Origin: Saccharicrinis sp963677245
GTDB taxonomy: Bacteria > Bacteroidota > Bacteroidia > Bacteroidales > Marinilabiliaceae
Assembly (NCBI GenBank): GCA_963677245.1
Contig: OY781921.1
Coordinates: 1-64,000 of the forward strand
Reading direction: 5' to 3'
DNA length: 64,000 nucleotides
In this document: piece after piece, positions 1-9,041 of the stretch
Position numbering within the stretch: the first letter of the stretch is position 1
How the letters are laid out: each line of letters begins with the position of its first letter
Made by a program: the position numbers and the translations under genes
The notes under the pieces: model-generated
Seen by the model: the letters and a program-made list of their open reading frames with translations, nothing else
Told to the model about the DNA's origin: nothing
Database searches by the model: none

Positions 1-399
1 TAGTTGTTAAGAGAAGGTATTGTATTGTCATTTATAGAAAATGGGCAGGTGATGCCAGAGGCATCAAATATTTGTAGATGGTTATTTTTTCTGTGTAAAT
101 CGACTCTGGAGGAGTCGCACCTCGTAGTTTTGAAAAATTAAAAGAAGCTCAGGTTTAAAGTCTATTTGTAATATTGTACTCACACTCTTGAATTCCTTAT
201 TGTAATCTATTAACGAAGACTACCTAAGTAGAAAAAGAAGTATGTGGTTGAATTAATTTAAAGCAATCACCCTTTTCATTTTGTGTTCAATTGACATACG
301 TTCCACGCTAAGTATGTTGCAGTTCGACTCCTCCGGAGTCGATATTAAATTTTCAAGTTGGGTTTTATAAATATACGATACCTCCGGTATCGGTTAGTA
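1..399. repeat. Tandem ~400-bp repeat, unit 1
   Basis: First copy of a non-coding tandem repeat that recurs at 400-802 and in part at 803-925. It carries short perfect or near-perfect palindromes: GATGCCAGAGGCATC at 51-65, CGACTCTGGAGGAGTCG at 101-117, CGACTCCTCCGGAGTCG at 325-341 and CGATACCTCCGGTATCG at 376-392. I see no gene in it. The left end of the repeat may lie outside the window. Confidence 0.85.
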
Positions 400-802
400 T
401 AGTTGTTAAGAGAAAATATTGTATTGTCATTTATAGAAAATGGGCAGCTGAAGCCAGATGCATCAAATATTTGTAGATGATTATTTTTTCTGCGTAAATC
501 GACTCCGGAGGAGTCGAACCTCGTAGCTGTGAATAATTAAAAGAAGCTCAGGTTTAAAGTCTATTTGTGATATTGTACTCACACTCTTGAATTCCTTATT
601 GTAATCTATTAACGAAGACTACCTAAGTAGAAAAAGAAGTATGTTTGAATTAATTTAAAGCAATCACCCTTTTCATTTTGTGTGCAATTGACATACGTTC
701 CACGCTAAGTATGTTGCAGTTCGACTCCTCCGGAGTCGATATTAAATTTTCAAGTCAGTTTTTATAAATATGCGATACCTCCGGTATCGGTTAGTATAGA
801 TA
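400..802. repeat. Tandem ~400-bp repeat, unit 2
   Basis: Second copy, about 403 bp, differing from unit 1 by scattered substitutions and small indels. The palindromes recur at 500-516, 722-738 and 773-789. The GATGCC palindrome of unit 1 is degenerate in this copy. Confidence 0.85.
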
Positions 803-925
803 TAGTTGTTAAGAGAAAGTATTGTATTGTCATTTATAGAAAATGGGCAGGTGATGCCAGAGGCATCAAATATTTGTAGATGGTTATATTTTATTTGTCA
901 ATCGACTCCGGAGGAGTCGCACTAG
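803..925. repeat. Tandem repeat, truncated unit 3
   Basis: Partial third copy containing only the first ~120 bp of the unit, with palindromes at 853-867 and 903-919. Similarity ends just past the second palindrome, before the terminator of the flanking lyase gene. Confidence 0.8.
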
Positions 926-954
926 AAATTTGCTAAACTCAGGCATATTAATCA

Positions 955-995
955 AACAACCTCCGCATTTACAGAAAGTAAACACGGAGGTTGTT
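955..995. terminator. Stem-loop downstream of the lyase gene
   Basis: Perfect 11-bp stem (AACAACCTCCG at 955-965 with CGGAGGTTGTT at 985-995) and a 19-nt loop, about 30 bp beyond the stop of the minus-strand lyase gene. A T-rich tract follows on the plus strand. On the minus strand the T-tract is weak, so the terminator call rests mainly on position and stem. Confidence 0.6.
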
Positions 996-1027
996 ATTTT
1001 ATAATTAAAATCCTTTGGTTAAATATC

Positions 1028-3889
1028 TTATTTCACAATTAACTTTTCTATAGTTTTCGAAATGCCATCATTTATCGTAACAAAATATACGCCTTGAGAT
1101 AAATCAGCATTAATGGAACAAGTTATACTATTGGGTTGTGAACTGTAAATTAGTTTTCCATGCACATTGTATATCAGAACAGATTCTATTTTTTGATCTG
1201 AATTCAGTGCGTTGATTTCAAAACAACCATTGGCAGATGGATTTGGATAAAGTTTAAAACCGGCTTCAGCTTTGCTATCTTTAAGCGTATTTAAACTTGC
1301 ATTTTTAAGAGAAACATCAACCAGTTCCCAGCGTTGGTTATCATCATCATGACAAGTCCACTGTAATATGTTGGCACCATCTTCTGTACTGGCAGCAGAT
1401 ACATCTAAGCACATGCCGCTGTTTTTATTGACAATGCGGTAATATCCATCACTCATCAATTCAAAACCAAAGAGTTGATTATCCTGTGCACCATATCCCC
1501 ATTGTTGTAGGTTTCCTCCATTTGAAGTTGAAGCTCCGTCAATATCGAATGCCAGTCCACTGTAATCCGATATTATCGAATAATATCCGTCGCTTACTGC
1601 ACTTACATTAAAATACTGGCAAGCACCTCCCCAGTATTCCCACTGCGCAATGTTTCCGCCATTGGAAGTAGACCAACCATACACATCCATGGCTTTACCG
1701 CTATTTTTAGAGATAAAAGCATAAGTTCCATCGGCTACACTTGCTTCTGTTGGAGTGGCAGATACCGGTCCGGCAGTAATTAAATTGCCCCATTGGTCAT
1801 AGGTTTTCAACCAATAGTAATAAGTCGTTCCGTTGCTAACGTCGGTATCGGTATATGAAGTATCACCCCAAAGCACCGCAATTCTTGTTCTTCCCGAAGG
1901 ATCAGAATCAGTATCACGCATCACCTGAATACTGCTTCCGGCTGTAAAGCCATTTAAGGTCCAGCTTAAATCAACTGCTCCGTCACTTGCCGAAGCATTC
2001 ATAGAAATAGTTCCGGTAGATCTACCTACAATAGCAATATCAGGATTAGGAGGAGTGCTCATTCCACCACCAAAATAAAAACCAAGATTAGGCGGCTGGT
2101 TGTATGAGTTATTCTGCCATGCAATAGCCGATCGGTAGTTAGGATCGTGCATTAAAGTATACATTCTTTGCGATGTGCTATACGGTGTGACAAAAACAAC
2201 CATACCGCTGTTATCACTACTTCTGAAAATTACTTCTTCGCGCCAGTCTCCAAGGATATCTGCCATCAGACAAGGATTCGATTTAGAACCATTATTAGCA
2301 GATATGCTGGCTACGTTGTATAAAGTAGCTACCCGGTCGGTTCCCTGGTTGGTGGCATTCCATTTGGTAATTACTGTTCTGTCCACTAATTCACGTTGTA
2401 CATCGCCATCCCACCAAATACCAAAGTTATAGGTGGCGCCATTTCCTGCTGTGGTAGGTAAAGTAGATGATATTAGCGTTCCGGTGCAGCTATAGATACC
2501 AGAGCCTTCGCTACCCCATATTTCCATACCATAATAGTTTTCATCAATATCGGCAGCCATACATCTTCCTATATCACCACTTGACATATATTGCCATTGG
2601 ATAGCTCCGGTAGCCGCATTACGTAATGATGTACCCGGTATTGTTGAGCCGTTGGCACCTTCGTGACATCCAAAAAATTCTAATCCCGAAATATTGGGGT
2701 TGATATCGGCCAAATGCCCAGCATCGCCGTGACCATACCCGGTTGTATAAAGATTATTACCATATTCATCCACAGCCATGGCACCATAGGTAATTTCGTC
2801 TCTGCCATCACCATCCAAATCACCTGCTGCAAGATTGTGATTTCCCTGTCCGGTATAAGAGGTAGCTACATCGTTTGGATCACTATCCCAGGTCCATTCT
2901 TGTGATAACGATCCGTTGCTATAGCTCCAGGCTTCCAGCTTTATTCGGTGATAAATACCTCTGCTGATTACAAAACTTGGGTTTACACCATCCAGATAGG
3001 CCACGGCCCACATACATTTGGTAGCACGGTGACCTAACTGCGAATCATTCATGCCAGATGTTCCCCATTGCGATAAAGGTTCACGATCGATATAGTAATC
3101 CCAGGCCAGTTCACAACCTGTTTCTCCATCGAAAATCGAGATGTAATCAGGTCCATCAATTCTGTAATAAGATGAGTTGTACACCATTGTTGAGCGATAG
3201 TTGGTTTGTCCGTCACCATCTCGGTCGCCAATGTCGTTGCCCAAGCCGTCAATCATACCATCGGAAGTCCGGGTGGCAATTTCGGCTTTACCATCGTTAT
3301 CTAAATCATAAACCAAAAAGTTGACTTCAACAGTATTGCAAATGTTAGGGCCCAGATTAATAGCCCATAAAAATGTACCATCCAGTTCATAAGCTTCAAG
3401 ATAATGATATTCAGTTGCAGATGGCGTAACATCATTAGCCAATCGTTTTACCACGATTTCGTATTCGCCATCCCCATCCAGATCACCTACCGAGGCATCG
3501 TTTACGTTATAGGTATCATAACCACCGTCGATAGTGCGTACCGGAATGGTAAAATACTGATTGGTTAAAGGGCTAACGGCATCAGATAACGTTTGCTCCG
3601 TACCATCAATAACAGCTGCCACACTGTAAGTATAATCGGTGCTGGTGGCATCCACATAGTTTGAAGCACTAAGGTCGGATGCGATTAGGGTTGAACCTCG
3701 ATAAAGATTGTAGGTGGCGTCATCAGCGTATTCATCACCAAGAATACGCCAGCTGACTAATACTTCGCTGGAACTGGTTCGTACAGCAATAGTACCGCGG
3801 TCAAGATTTTCCATGTAGCGTTGCGCATACATAGCTGTTGTATTCATCAGAATAAATCCGATCAATACAATAAGAGATGTAGATTTCAT
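1028..3889 (-). CDS. Secreted rhamnogalacturonan lyase (PL11) with ricin-type domain and T9SS tail
   Basis: Probable polysaccharide lyase family 11 enzyme cleaving the rhamnogalacturonan I backbone of pectin by beta-elimination, acting outside the cell. Residues 1-22 form a signal peptide. An FN3-like stretch is followed by the lyase body (about 110-620) with repeated acidic loops such as DLDGDGEYEI, DLDNDGKAEI and DLDGDGRDEI, as in PL11 propeller enzymes. A second FN3-like module (about 630-710), a ricin-type beta-trefoil (about 720-860, probably carbohydrate binding) and a C-terminal KLYPNPS domain that targets proteins to the type IX secretion system come next. It stands alone on the minus strand with a stem-loop behind it. 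Substrate is inferred from family only. Confidence 0.9.
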   Translation of the reverse strand: MKSTSLIVLIGFILMNTTAMYAQRYMENLDRGTIAVRTSSSEVLVSWRILGDEYADDATYNLYRGSTLIASDLSASNYVDATSTDYTYSVAAVIDGTEQTLSDAVSPLTNQYFTIPVRTIDGGYDTYNVNDASVGDLDGDGEYEIVVKRLANDVTPSATEYHYLEAYELDGTFLWAINLGPNICNTVEVNFLVYDLDNDGKAEIATRTSDGMIDGLGNDIGDRDGDGQTNYRSTMVYNSSYYRIDGPDYISIFDGETGCELAWDYYIDREPLSQWGTSGMNDSQLGHRATKCMWAVAYLDGVNPSFVISRGIYHRIKLEAWSYSNGSLSQEWTWDSDPNDVATSYTGQGNHNLAAGDLDGDGRDEITYGAMAVDEYGNNLYTTGYGHGDAGHLADINPNISGLEFFGCHEGANGSTIPGTSLRNAATGAIQWQYMSSGDIGRCMAADIDENYYGMEIWGSEGSGIYSCTGTLISSTLPTTAGNGATYNFGIWWDGDVQRELVDRTVITKWNATNQGTDRVATLYNVASISANNGSKSNPCLMADILGDWREEVIFRSSDNSGMVVFVTPYSTSQRMYTLMHDPNYRSAIAWQNNSYNQPPNLGFYFGGGMSTPPNPDIAIVGRSTGTISMNASASDGAVDLSWTLNGFTAGSSIQVMRDTDSDPSGRTRIAVLWGDTSYTDTDVSNGTTYYYWLKTYDQWGNLITAGPVSATPTEASVADGTYAFISKNSGKAMDVYGWSTSNGGNIAQWEYWGGACQYFNVSAVSDGYYSIISDYSGLAFDIDGASTSNGGNLQQWGYGAQDNQLFGFELMSDGYYRIVNKNSGMCLDVSAASTEDGANILQWTCHDDDNQRWELVDVSLKNASLNTLKDSKAEAGFKLYPNPSANGCFEINALNSDQKIESVLIYNVHGKLIYSSQPNSITCSINADLSQGVYFVTINDGISKTIEKLIVK

Positions 3890-4352
3890 AAATTAAACTA
3901 ATTATTAAGGTTGTAAATAATTATAGCAAAGGGTTTTGTTTGCTGATTTTAATTACAGTGATAAAGTTAAAATATGTTAATAGGTGCGTAATGTAAATGT
4001 GTACTTAACAGATGGATATTTTGTTATTTAAGGTGGACATATGTTTTTGATAGCACCACTTTTGTCTAGAACTGAAGATTAACAAGTGATGTTAGTTTTA
4101 GGCTGAAAGCCTTTCGTATCAAAGCAGGAAACAATATTTGTATAGTTGTAATGTATAGAATATCAAGAGATAAGTCATGATGAATATGAAGGAACTAAAC
4201 TTGAATTATTTGCTCCTTTTCAATAGAAACAGATACGTATTTCAGCATATATTATCATTTTGAGCAAGTAAAAATGTGTGTTCATTAGACCTTAAAAACT
4301 TTTTTGAGCCATGAAAAAATCGTAAATTATATTCAATTCAAATCAGGCGTAA
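3890..4352. other. Intergenic region between lyase and recombinase
   Basis: About 460 bp with no convincing ORF, between two divergently transcribed genes. It should carry both promoters, but I find no clean TAnnTTTG box on either strand. A small inverted repeat (AGGCTGAAAGCCT, 4100-4112) is the only local structure seen. Confidence 0.5.
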
Positions 4353-6392
4353 ATGGGAAAAGTACTTATATATGAAACATCTCACAGGGATAAAGACTGT
4401 ATTGCCCTGAAATATGATCATAAAGCTCATCCTGATATAGATCAGGTAGTTAGAAGCCTTCCTTTACGAAAATATTCAAATTCTAATAGATTCTGGTATA
4501 TCCCTTACAGAGCAGATTACAAAAAGTACCTGAAGGATTTCTTTTCGTCATTGCATCATAATCAATTATTATTTCGTGACGAAAAGGCTATAGATGAAGG
4601 TAATAAGATGAAAGGACAAGTTAATCATCATCCTCACATAGAAATTAAAATTGATAAGCAGTATCTTAAAATTTATATTGATCATGGCTATTTTCCGGAG
4701 TTATTTAAAAAGCTCTTCGCATTGCAAAAAGGAAAATGGCTAGCCAAACAAAAGAATTGGGTTTTTCCTGGTAATAATAAAATGTATCAGGAGTTAATAG
4801 CGCTCTTTAAGGAAAATAATTATGCATATACCAAGGTGTTTGTTGATCATGGTAATATAGATAATGAGGATGTAAATCATCGGCAACAAGCCACTGCGAT
4901 TGAATTAAATAGTGACGAGAAGAGCATATTTGAAGAATATGTAAAAACATTACATCTAAAACGCTTAAGCACTTCAACTGTTGAAGCTTATAGTAGATAT
5001 TTTAAGGCGTTTTTATATGAAAACAGGGGTAAGGTGATTACAGATATGACGTACTGGAATTTGTATCCCTACTTTAAGAAAAAGTCGCGCAATATGGGAG
5101 ATACCCCATTAAGACAATGTATTTCGGCCGTTAAATTTTATTATGAGGTGATTCATGGTAGAGAAAAGTTGTTTTTTAATTTGCATCGAAAGGCAGCCTT
5201 ACAATTTACGGTAGTTCATATTCCAATTGTTGAAATAAAAAGTATGCTTTCGGGAATTAAGTCGGTGAGTGATAGATTATTGTTGTTTTTGTATTTTCAT
5301 GGAAATTTCAGTTTTCAGGAGATTAGCGAAATGCCTGCCGAACAGGATATGCTATTTTCCAAGGATTATCGTTTGCCTGGACAATCAGTGATGAGTGTGC
5401 AGTATTTTAAAGACTTATACGAGGAATATATCAGAGAGCAATCACCCAGACATTATTTGTGGGAGCATAAGCATCAAAAATCAGAAGCGGCAAAACTTGA
5501 AGAAAAGTTGTATCGCATTATGCAATATTACCGTTTGGAACAGCTCTACAAATTGAACTATCGTTATATATTGGATTGTTCAGAGTTAAGTAGCATGACA
5601 AAAAGTATGTATTTAAGTGCTATTATGAAGTTTATCAGGCATTTTAGTTGTAAACACCCGGTATTTATTAAAAACGAGAATATAAGAGATTATCTTCTAT
5701 TACACCGAGAAAAATCTACTGCTTTGCAGGATAATATGATTAGTGCATTTAAATTCTTTTTTGAGCGGGTTCATCAATACGAAATAGCTGATAACTGTAT
5801 TTTGCGCCCACGAAGAAAACGCTTTCTCCCTGACTACTTTACTCAGCAAGAGTTAGGGACAATGATAGGCGCTATAGAAAATGTAAAGCATAAACTAATC
5901 GTTTCAATAGCTTATAGTGCAGGGCTTAGAAGTAGTGAAATTAAGAAGCTTCGTATTTCACAAATAGACTTAAAGAAAAACCTAATCCTGATAAAAGATG
6001 CCAAGGGAGGAAAGGATAGATATAGTTTGTTTTCGAAGCAATTGCATAAACTCTTAAAGCAGTATATTGCAGAATATAAGCCAACTACCTACTTGTTTGA
6101 AGGAGCAAGAAAAGGAACGCCATATAGTGCCACCAGTATGTCTTTGGTTTTAAAAAGAGCTGCCAAAAGAGTGGGTATTCACCGAAGAGTATATATGCAT
6201 ATGTTAAGGCATAGCTTTGCCACCCATCTGCTCGAAAAAGGTCATGATATTAGATACGTTCAGGAATTACTGGGACACAGTAGCATAAAAACAACCCAAC
6301 GCTATACTCATGTAATAAATGATGCACTGAACAATGTAATAAGTCCTTTTGACAGTTTATGCAATGCGTTTGGCAATAATTTTAGTCCATAA
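4353..6392 (+). CDS. Double-length tyrosine recombinase, candidate cassette integrase
   Basis: Site-specific tyrosine recombinase of 679 residues, roughly twice the length of XerC/D or IntI. Seen in order: two related N-terminal modules (about 3-65 and 94-155, each ending in a W-x-P-type segment and an amphipathic helix); a SAM-like core-binding domain (about 188-285); a degenerate catalytic-domain fragment (about 288-395) lacking the conserved Arg (HGNFSFQEI where the active copy has AGLRSSEI) and lacking HxxR and Tyr; a second SAM-like domain (about 396-480); and a complete catalytic domain with R526, K551/K554, H616, R619, H642 and nucleophile Y651. It ends in SPFD, as in Xer/IntI proteins. 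The ~50-residue insertion of classical integron integrases between the beta-hairpin Lys and HxxR is absent. It lies 329 bp upstream of the cassette array and is co-directional with it. That it mobilises the array is inference. Confidence 0.9.
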   Translation: MGKVLIYETSHRDKDCIALKYDHKAHPDIDQVVRSLPLRKYSNSNRFWYIPYRADYKKYLKDFFSSLHHNQLLFRDEKAIDEGNKMKGQVNHHPHIEIKIDKQYLKIYIDHGYFPELFKKLFALQKGKWLAKQKNWVFPGNNKMYQELIALFKENNYAYTKVFVDHGNIDNEDVNHRQQATAIELNSDEKSIFEEYVKTLHLKRLSTSTVEAYSRYFKAFLYENRGKVITDMTYWNLYPYFKKKSRNMGDTPLRQCISAVKFYYEVIHGREKLFFNLHRKAALQFTVVHIPIVEIKSMLSGIKSVSDRLLLFLYFHGNFSFQEISEMPAEQDMLFSKDYRLPGQSVMSVQYFKDLYEEYIREQSPRHYLWEHKHQKSEAAKLEEKLYRIMQYYRLEQLYKLNYRYILDCSELSSMTKSMYLSAIMKFIRHFSCKHPVFIKNENIRDYLLLHREKSTALQDNMISAFKFFFERVHQYEIADNCILRPRRKRFLPDYFTQQELGTMIGAIENVKHKLIVSIAYSAGLRSSEIKKLRISQIDLKKNLILIKDAKGGKDRYSLFSKQLHKLLKQYIAEYKPTTYLFEGARKGTPYSATSMSLVLKRAAKRVGIHRRVYMHMLRHSFATHLLEKGHDIRYVQELLGHSSIKTTQRYTHVINDALNNVISPFDSLCNAFGNNFSP

Positions 6393-6690
6393 ATAAATTT
6401 AGCAAGTAAAAGTTAAGAAATCTTATCGGTTTTTATCATAAAAAGCATATTTTTACGATCGATCATAATTCTGTTTATGGTCTTAGAACTACTATGCGAT
6501 AAACCAACTAAACCGAATACAGCCCTGTGATTCACGAAGCGAAGCGTGCCATAAAGTCTGAAAATCGACTTAAAAACACCTTGAATCCAAACAGAAATAA
6601 GAATCAACACACTATCTGGTTATATATATAATAATATTATATAAGGCCAATATACCAACATATTACAAATACAAAAGCACATGCATATAA
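6393..6690. other. Leader region between recombinase and array
   Basis: AT-rich stretch of about 300 bp between the recombinase stop and the attI candidate. No credible gene is seen. An array promoter would be expected here by analogy with integrons, but no clean TAnnTTTG box is visible. Confidence 0.4.
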
Positions 6691-6727
6691 TAACGATAAA
6701 CACAATACGTTTATCGTTACGTTGGGC
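6691..6727 (+). other. Candidate attI: 11-7-11 inverted repeat next to first cassette junction
   Basis: Perfect inverted repeat TAACGATAAAC (6691-6701) / GTTTATCGTTA (6709-6719) with the 7-nt spacer ACAATAC. It is followed directly by the first cassette junction GTTGGGC at 6721-6727. The layout resembles a tyrosine-recombinase core site (two inverted arms around a short spacer, as in dif). It sits at the array boundary facing the recombinase, where attI should be. Function is inferred. Confidence 0.6.
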
Positions 6728-6786
6728 ATAATTCGCAACGACGCCAAAAAATCGTATATTGACTAGGGAAATTTAAATCTAATAAT

Positions 6787-7527
6787 TTGGACTACATAGA
6801 ATATATTGAGAATGTGATGGATAAACTTGAGATAATTCAAGATGGATTTCTTAAGACATACAAAACTGGAGAATATGATAATTGGTATTATAATCAATCG
6901 ACTGAGCTGTTGAGATTATATTCTGACGATAAAGAAATATTTTTTAAGTATATACCAATTGGAACCTATTCTGCTGATTCGAATACTTGGATGTGGTCAT
7001 GGAATAATAATGACTCAATTGAACAAAGTAAATTTCAGACCCTTTCGGTTAAAGATTTCGGTGAAAAATTCAATTTTGAGAAATTAAAAAATGGATATTT
7101 GGAATGTGATGAATATGCTGGTTGGGAATATACAGCGATTTCCATGGATATTTTAAAAGGAATCGGTGGGTATAAAGTCAATTCAGATCATTTGGAAAAA
7201 TATTTTCTTCTTACAAGAGTCGTAGAAAAAAAAGAGGTTGAAGAAATTGAAAAAGAATTAATTGATTGTAATATACATGACAAGTCTCGTAAAGCTTTTA
7301 TTTGCTGTCATTTAAGTACAACTGAAAAAACTGGATTTGAGGAAGCTTTTCCAACTTACAGAGGAATGAAGTTGGAAAAAGATGATGATTTACAAGCTTG
7401 GTGTAGTAAGTGTGAGGAAGTTAGATTAGAGTGTGACGGCTGGAATGAGGAGTCAATGAAATTTGCAAAAATCAAATTAGTTTGTGAGAGTTGTTATTTT
7501 CATATAAAAGATTTTAATGAGAAATGA
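6787..7527 (+). CDS. Cassette 1: DUF6882-like protein with C-terminal Cys motif
   Basis: A cytoplasmic protein of 246 residues with no signal peptide or membrane segment. The central part (GTYSADSNTWMWSWNN) resembles DUF6882-type proteins of unknown function. The last ~45 residues carry paired CxxC motifs (CSKCEEV and CESCYF) that suggest a zinc ribbon. The start used is a TTG at 6787; an ATG 30 bp downstream (6817) is the alternative. It is the only gene of the first cassette, so by integron logic the one closest to any array promoter. Function unknown. Confidence 0.75.
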   Translation: MDYIEYIENVMDKLEIIQDGFLKTYKTGEYDNWYYNQSTELLRLYSDDKEIFFKYIPIGTYSADSNTWMWSWNNNDSIEQSKFQTLSVKDFGEKFNFEKLKNGYLECDEYAGWEYTAISMDILKGIGGYKVNSDHLEKYFLLTRVVEKKEVEEIEKELIDCNIHDKSRKAFICCHLSTTEKTGFEEAFPTYRGMKLEKDDDLQAWCSKCEEVRLECDGWNEESMKFAKIKLVCESCYFHIKDFNEK

Positions 7528-7535
7528 TGAACTAT

Positions 7536-7673
7536 GCCCAACATCGTATAAACTACATACCGCCTCGCTTTTCTGACAGTTTTGTGCCATTAGTTATTTT
7601 AGTATTTTTATCGGGAGTTTGTGCCAGTCTGATTGGAAAGGCGGCACGATAGCTTATACGAGAAACGTTATGC
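7536..7673 (+). repeat. attC1
   Basis: R'' GCCCAAC (7536-7542) matches the cassette's own start at 6721 over 10 bp. R' is GTTATGC at 7667-7673. Length 138 bp; the middle is unlike the other attC groups. Confidence 0.85.
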
Positions 7674-7718
7674 CCCAGTTTGCGAACTGCATACAAGTAA
7701 CCCAAACAGAAAGAAAAA

Positions 7719-8840
7719 ATGAATATCAGATTTCTTCTAATCTCTGTAGTAATAGTTCTATTTTCATCATGTAGTATTCTTAGCCCAAGAATAATAGCAA
7801 AAAGATACTGCAAGTACAATGGTGAATTAATAACCAATTTTGAGATTTATAATACGCATGATTCCTTAATAAATGCAAAAAACTTTTTTAATAATAAAGT
7901 AGTTTATTTATCGATAGGAGAAATTGATTGCATTGACACAAAAGAGTATTACAAATCGGCTTTACCCAAACTAATAAGATTGTATGAAAATTTTGATAGT
8001 TTACTATTTATAAATATTCTCATAGAAAAAGATAAACAAAAGTGGGATTCGTACATGGAGAGACATAATCCTCCTGGTTTGAATTTTCGATTCTCAGGTG
8101 ATAAAAAAGAATTGATTAAAATATTTCATTCTGACTACTTACCCATAGAATGCATTGTTAACCGCAATTTTACTTTTGCAGGATATGATTTATGCGGTAT
8201 GGGAAGAGAAGCAGCACCGTTTTTTGCACTACACTATAAGGATTTGAAAAGTGGTCTTAAAGAAACAATAAAACTAACAAAGTATGATTTTATAACAGTA
8301 AATTATTATGACGAGTTTATAAAATCTCAGATGGATAAGAAATATAGTTATAATAACTTTCTTTATAATAAATTACTAAACGACTCAATTAGCACTCCTT
8401 CTGATTCAGCTATTTCTTCTCAAATCTTGAAAAAAGAATATGCTGAAAATATGATCGATACATTACTCTCACAAAACAAAGGCAAAGTTATTTACATCGA
8501 TTTTTGGGCAACTTGGTGTTCTCCTTGCCGAAAAGAGATGGAATATTCTCATGGTTTATATAGCCAGCTTGACTCATCAAAGGTTTCGTTTATATACATT
8601 TGTTTAGATTCAGATTTTAATCAGTATAAGACTTATATAAAAGAAGGCAAACTACCGGGAGAGCATATCTATATTGACAAAGAACAAAGTAAGCTGATAC
8701 GCAAAAAGTACAAAATTGAATCAATACCATATTACCTTCTTTATGACCAAAAAGGCATAATAAAGAACAAGGGTAATACAATTAGACCTAGTAATCCTGA
8801 AACAGAAAAAGAAATAAAACAAATAATAACCGGGGCATAA
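7719..8840 (+). CDS. Cassette 2: thioredoxin-fold lipoprotein (TlpA-like)
   Basis: Envelope-anchored thiol-disulfide protein, 373 residues. The N-terminus is a lipoprotein signal (hydrophobic stretch ending FSSCS). Residues ~35-230 resemble no family I can name. The C-terminal ~140 residues form a TlpA/AhpC-type thioredoxin domain with the redox motif WCSPC in FWATWCSPCRKEM and a cis-Pro segment (ESIPYYLL). The likely role is disulfide reduction or redox signalling in the periplasm, by family analogy. The stop codon (8838-8840) lies inside the attC R'' core. A second, unrelated-length thioredoxin lipoprotein is in cassette 10. Confidence 0.85.
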   Translation: MNIRFLLISVVIVLFSSCSILSPRIIAKRYCKYNGELITNFEIYNTHDSLINAKNFFNNKVVYLSIGEIDCIDTKEYYKSALPKLIRLYENFDSLLFINILIEKDKQKWDSYMERHNPPGLNFRFSGDKKELIKIFHSDYLPIECIVNRNFTFAGYDLCGMGREAAPFFALHYKDLKSGLKETIKLTKYDFITVNYYDEFIKSQMDKKYSYNNFLYNKLLNDSISTPSDSAISSQILKKEYAENMIDTLLSQNKGKVIYIDFWATWCSPCRKEMEYSHGLYSQLDSSKVSFIYICLDSDFNQYKTYIKEGKLPGEHIYIDKEQSKLIRKKYKIESIPYYLLYDQKGIIKNKGNTIRPSNPETEKEIKQIITGA

Positions 8841-9014
8841 CAATGTATATAAGCAATAGCGGTTTCGGTGGAATGCGAACAGTAGTGGCGTTAACCTACC
8901 CCGCCAAATCTACTCGATTTGACTAATTTAATTTTGTGTAGCTTTGGCTACTTTACGGCTTGATACAGAAACCGCTTTTAAATCCGCTACATGCTCATAT
9001 ACTCAACGTTGTGC
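8835..9014 (+). repeat. attC2 (long type, 180 bp)
   Basis: R'' GCATAAC (within GGGGCATAAC, 8832-8841) is complementary to the cassette start GTTATGCCCC at 7667. R' GTTGTGC at 9008. It belongs to the ~178-180 bp group with AGCGGTTTC near the left end and GAAACCGC near the right. Confidence 0.9.
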
Positions 9015-9041
9015 GTCATTAGAAACAGATAAACCAGCAGG

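Noticed and set aside
2175..3324. Small ORFs inside the lyase gene
   Set aside because: Shadows of the well-supported PL11 gene with no domain or start signal.
4353..6392. Recombinase as the housekeeping XerC/XerD
   Set aside because: Twice the length, duplicated N-terminal modules and partial second catalytic fragment; location next to the array.
7553..7837. Minus-strand 94-codon ORF
   Set aside because: It spans attC1 and the start of the thioredoxin gene on the other strand; against the uniform cassette direction, no domain.
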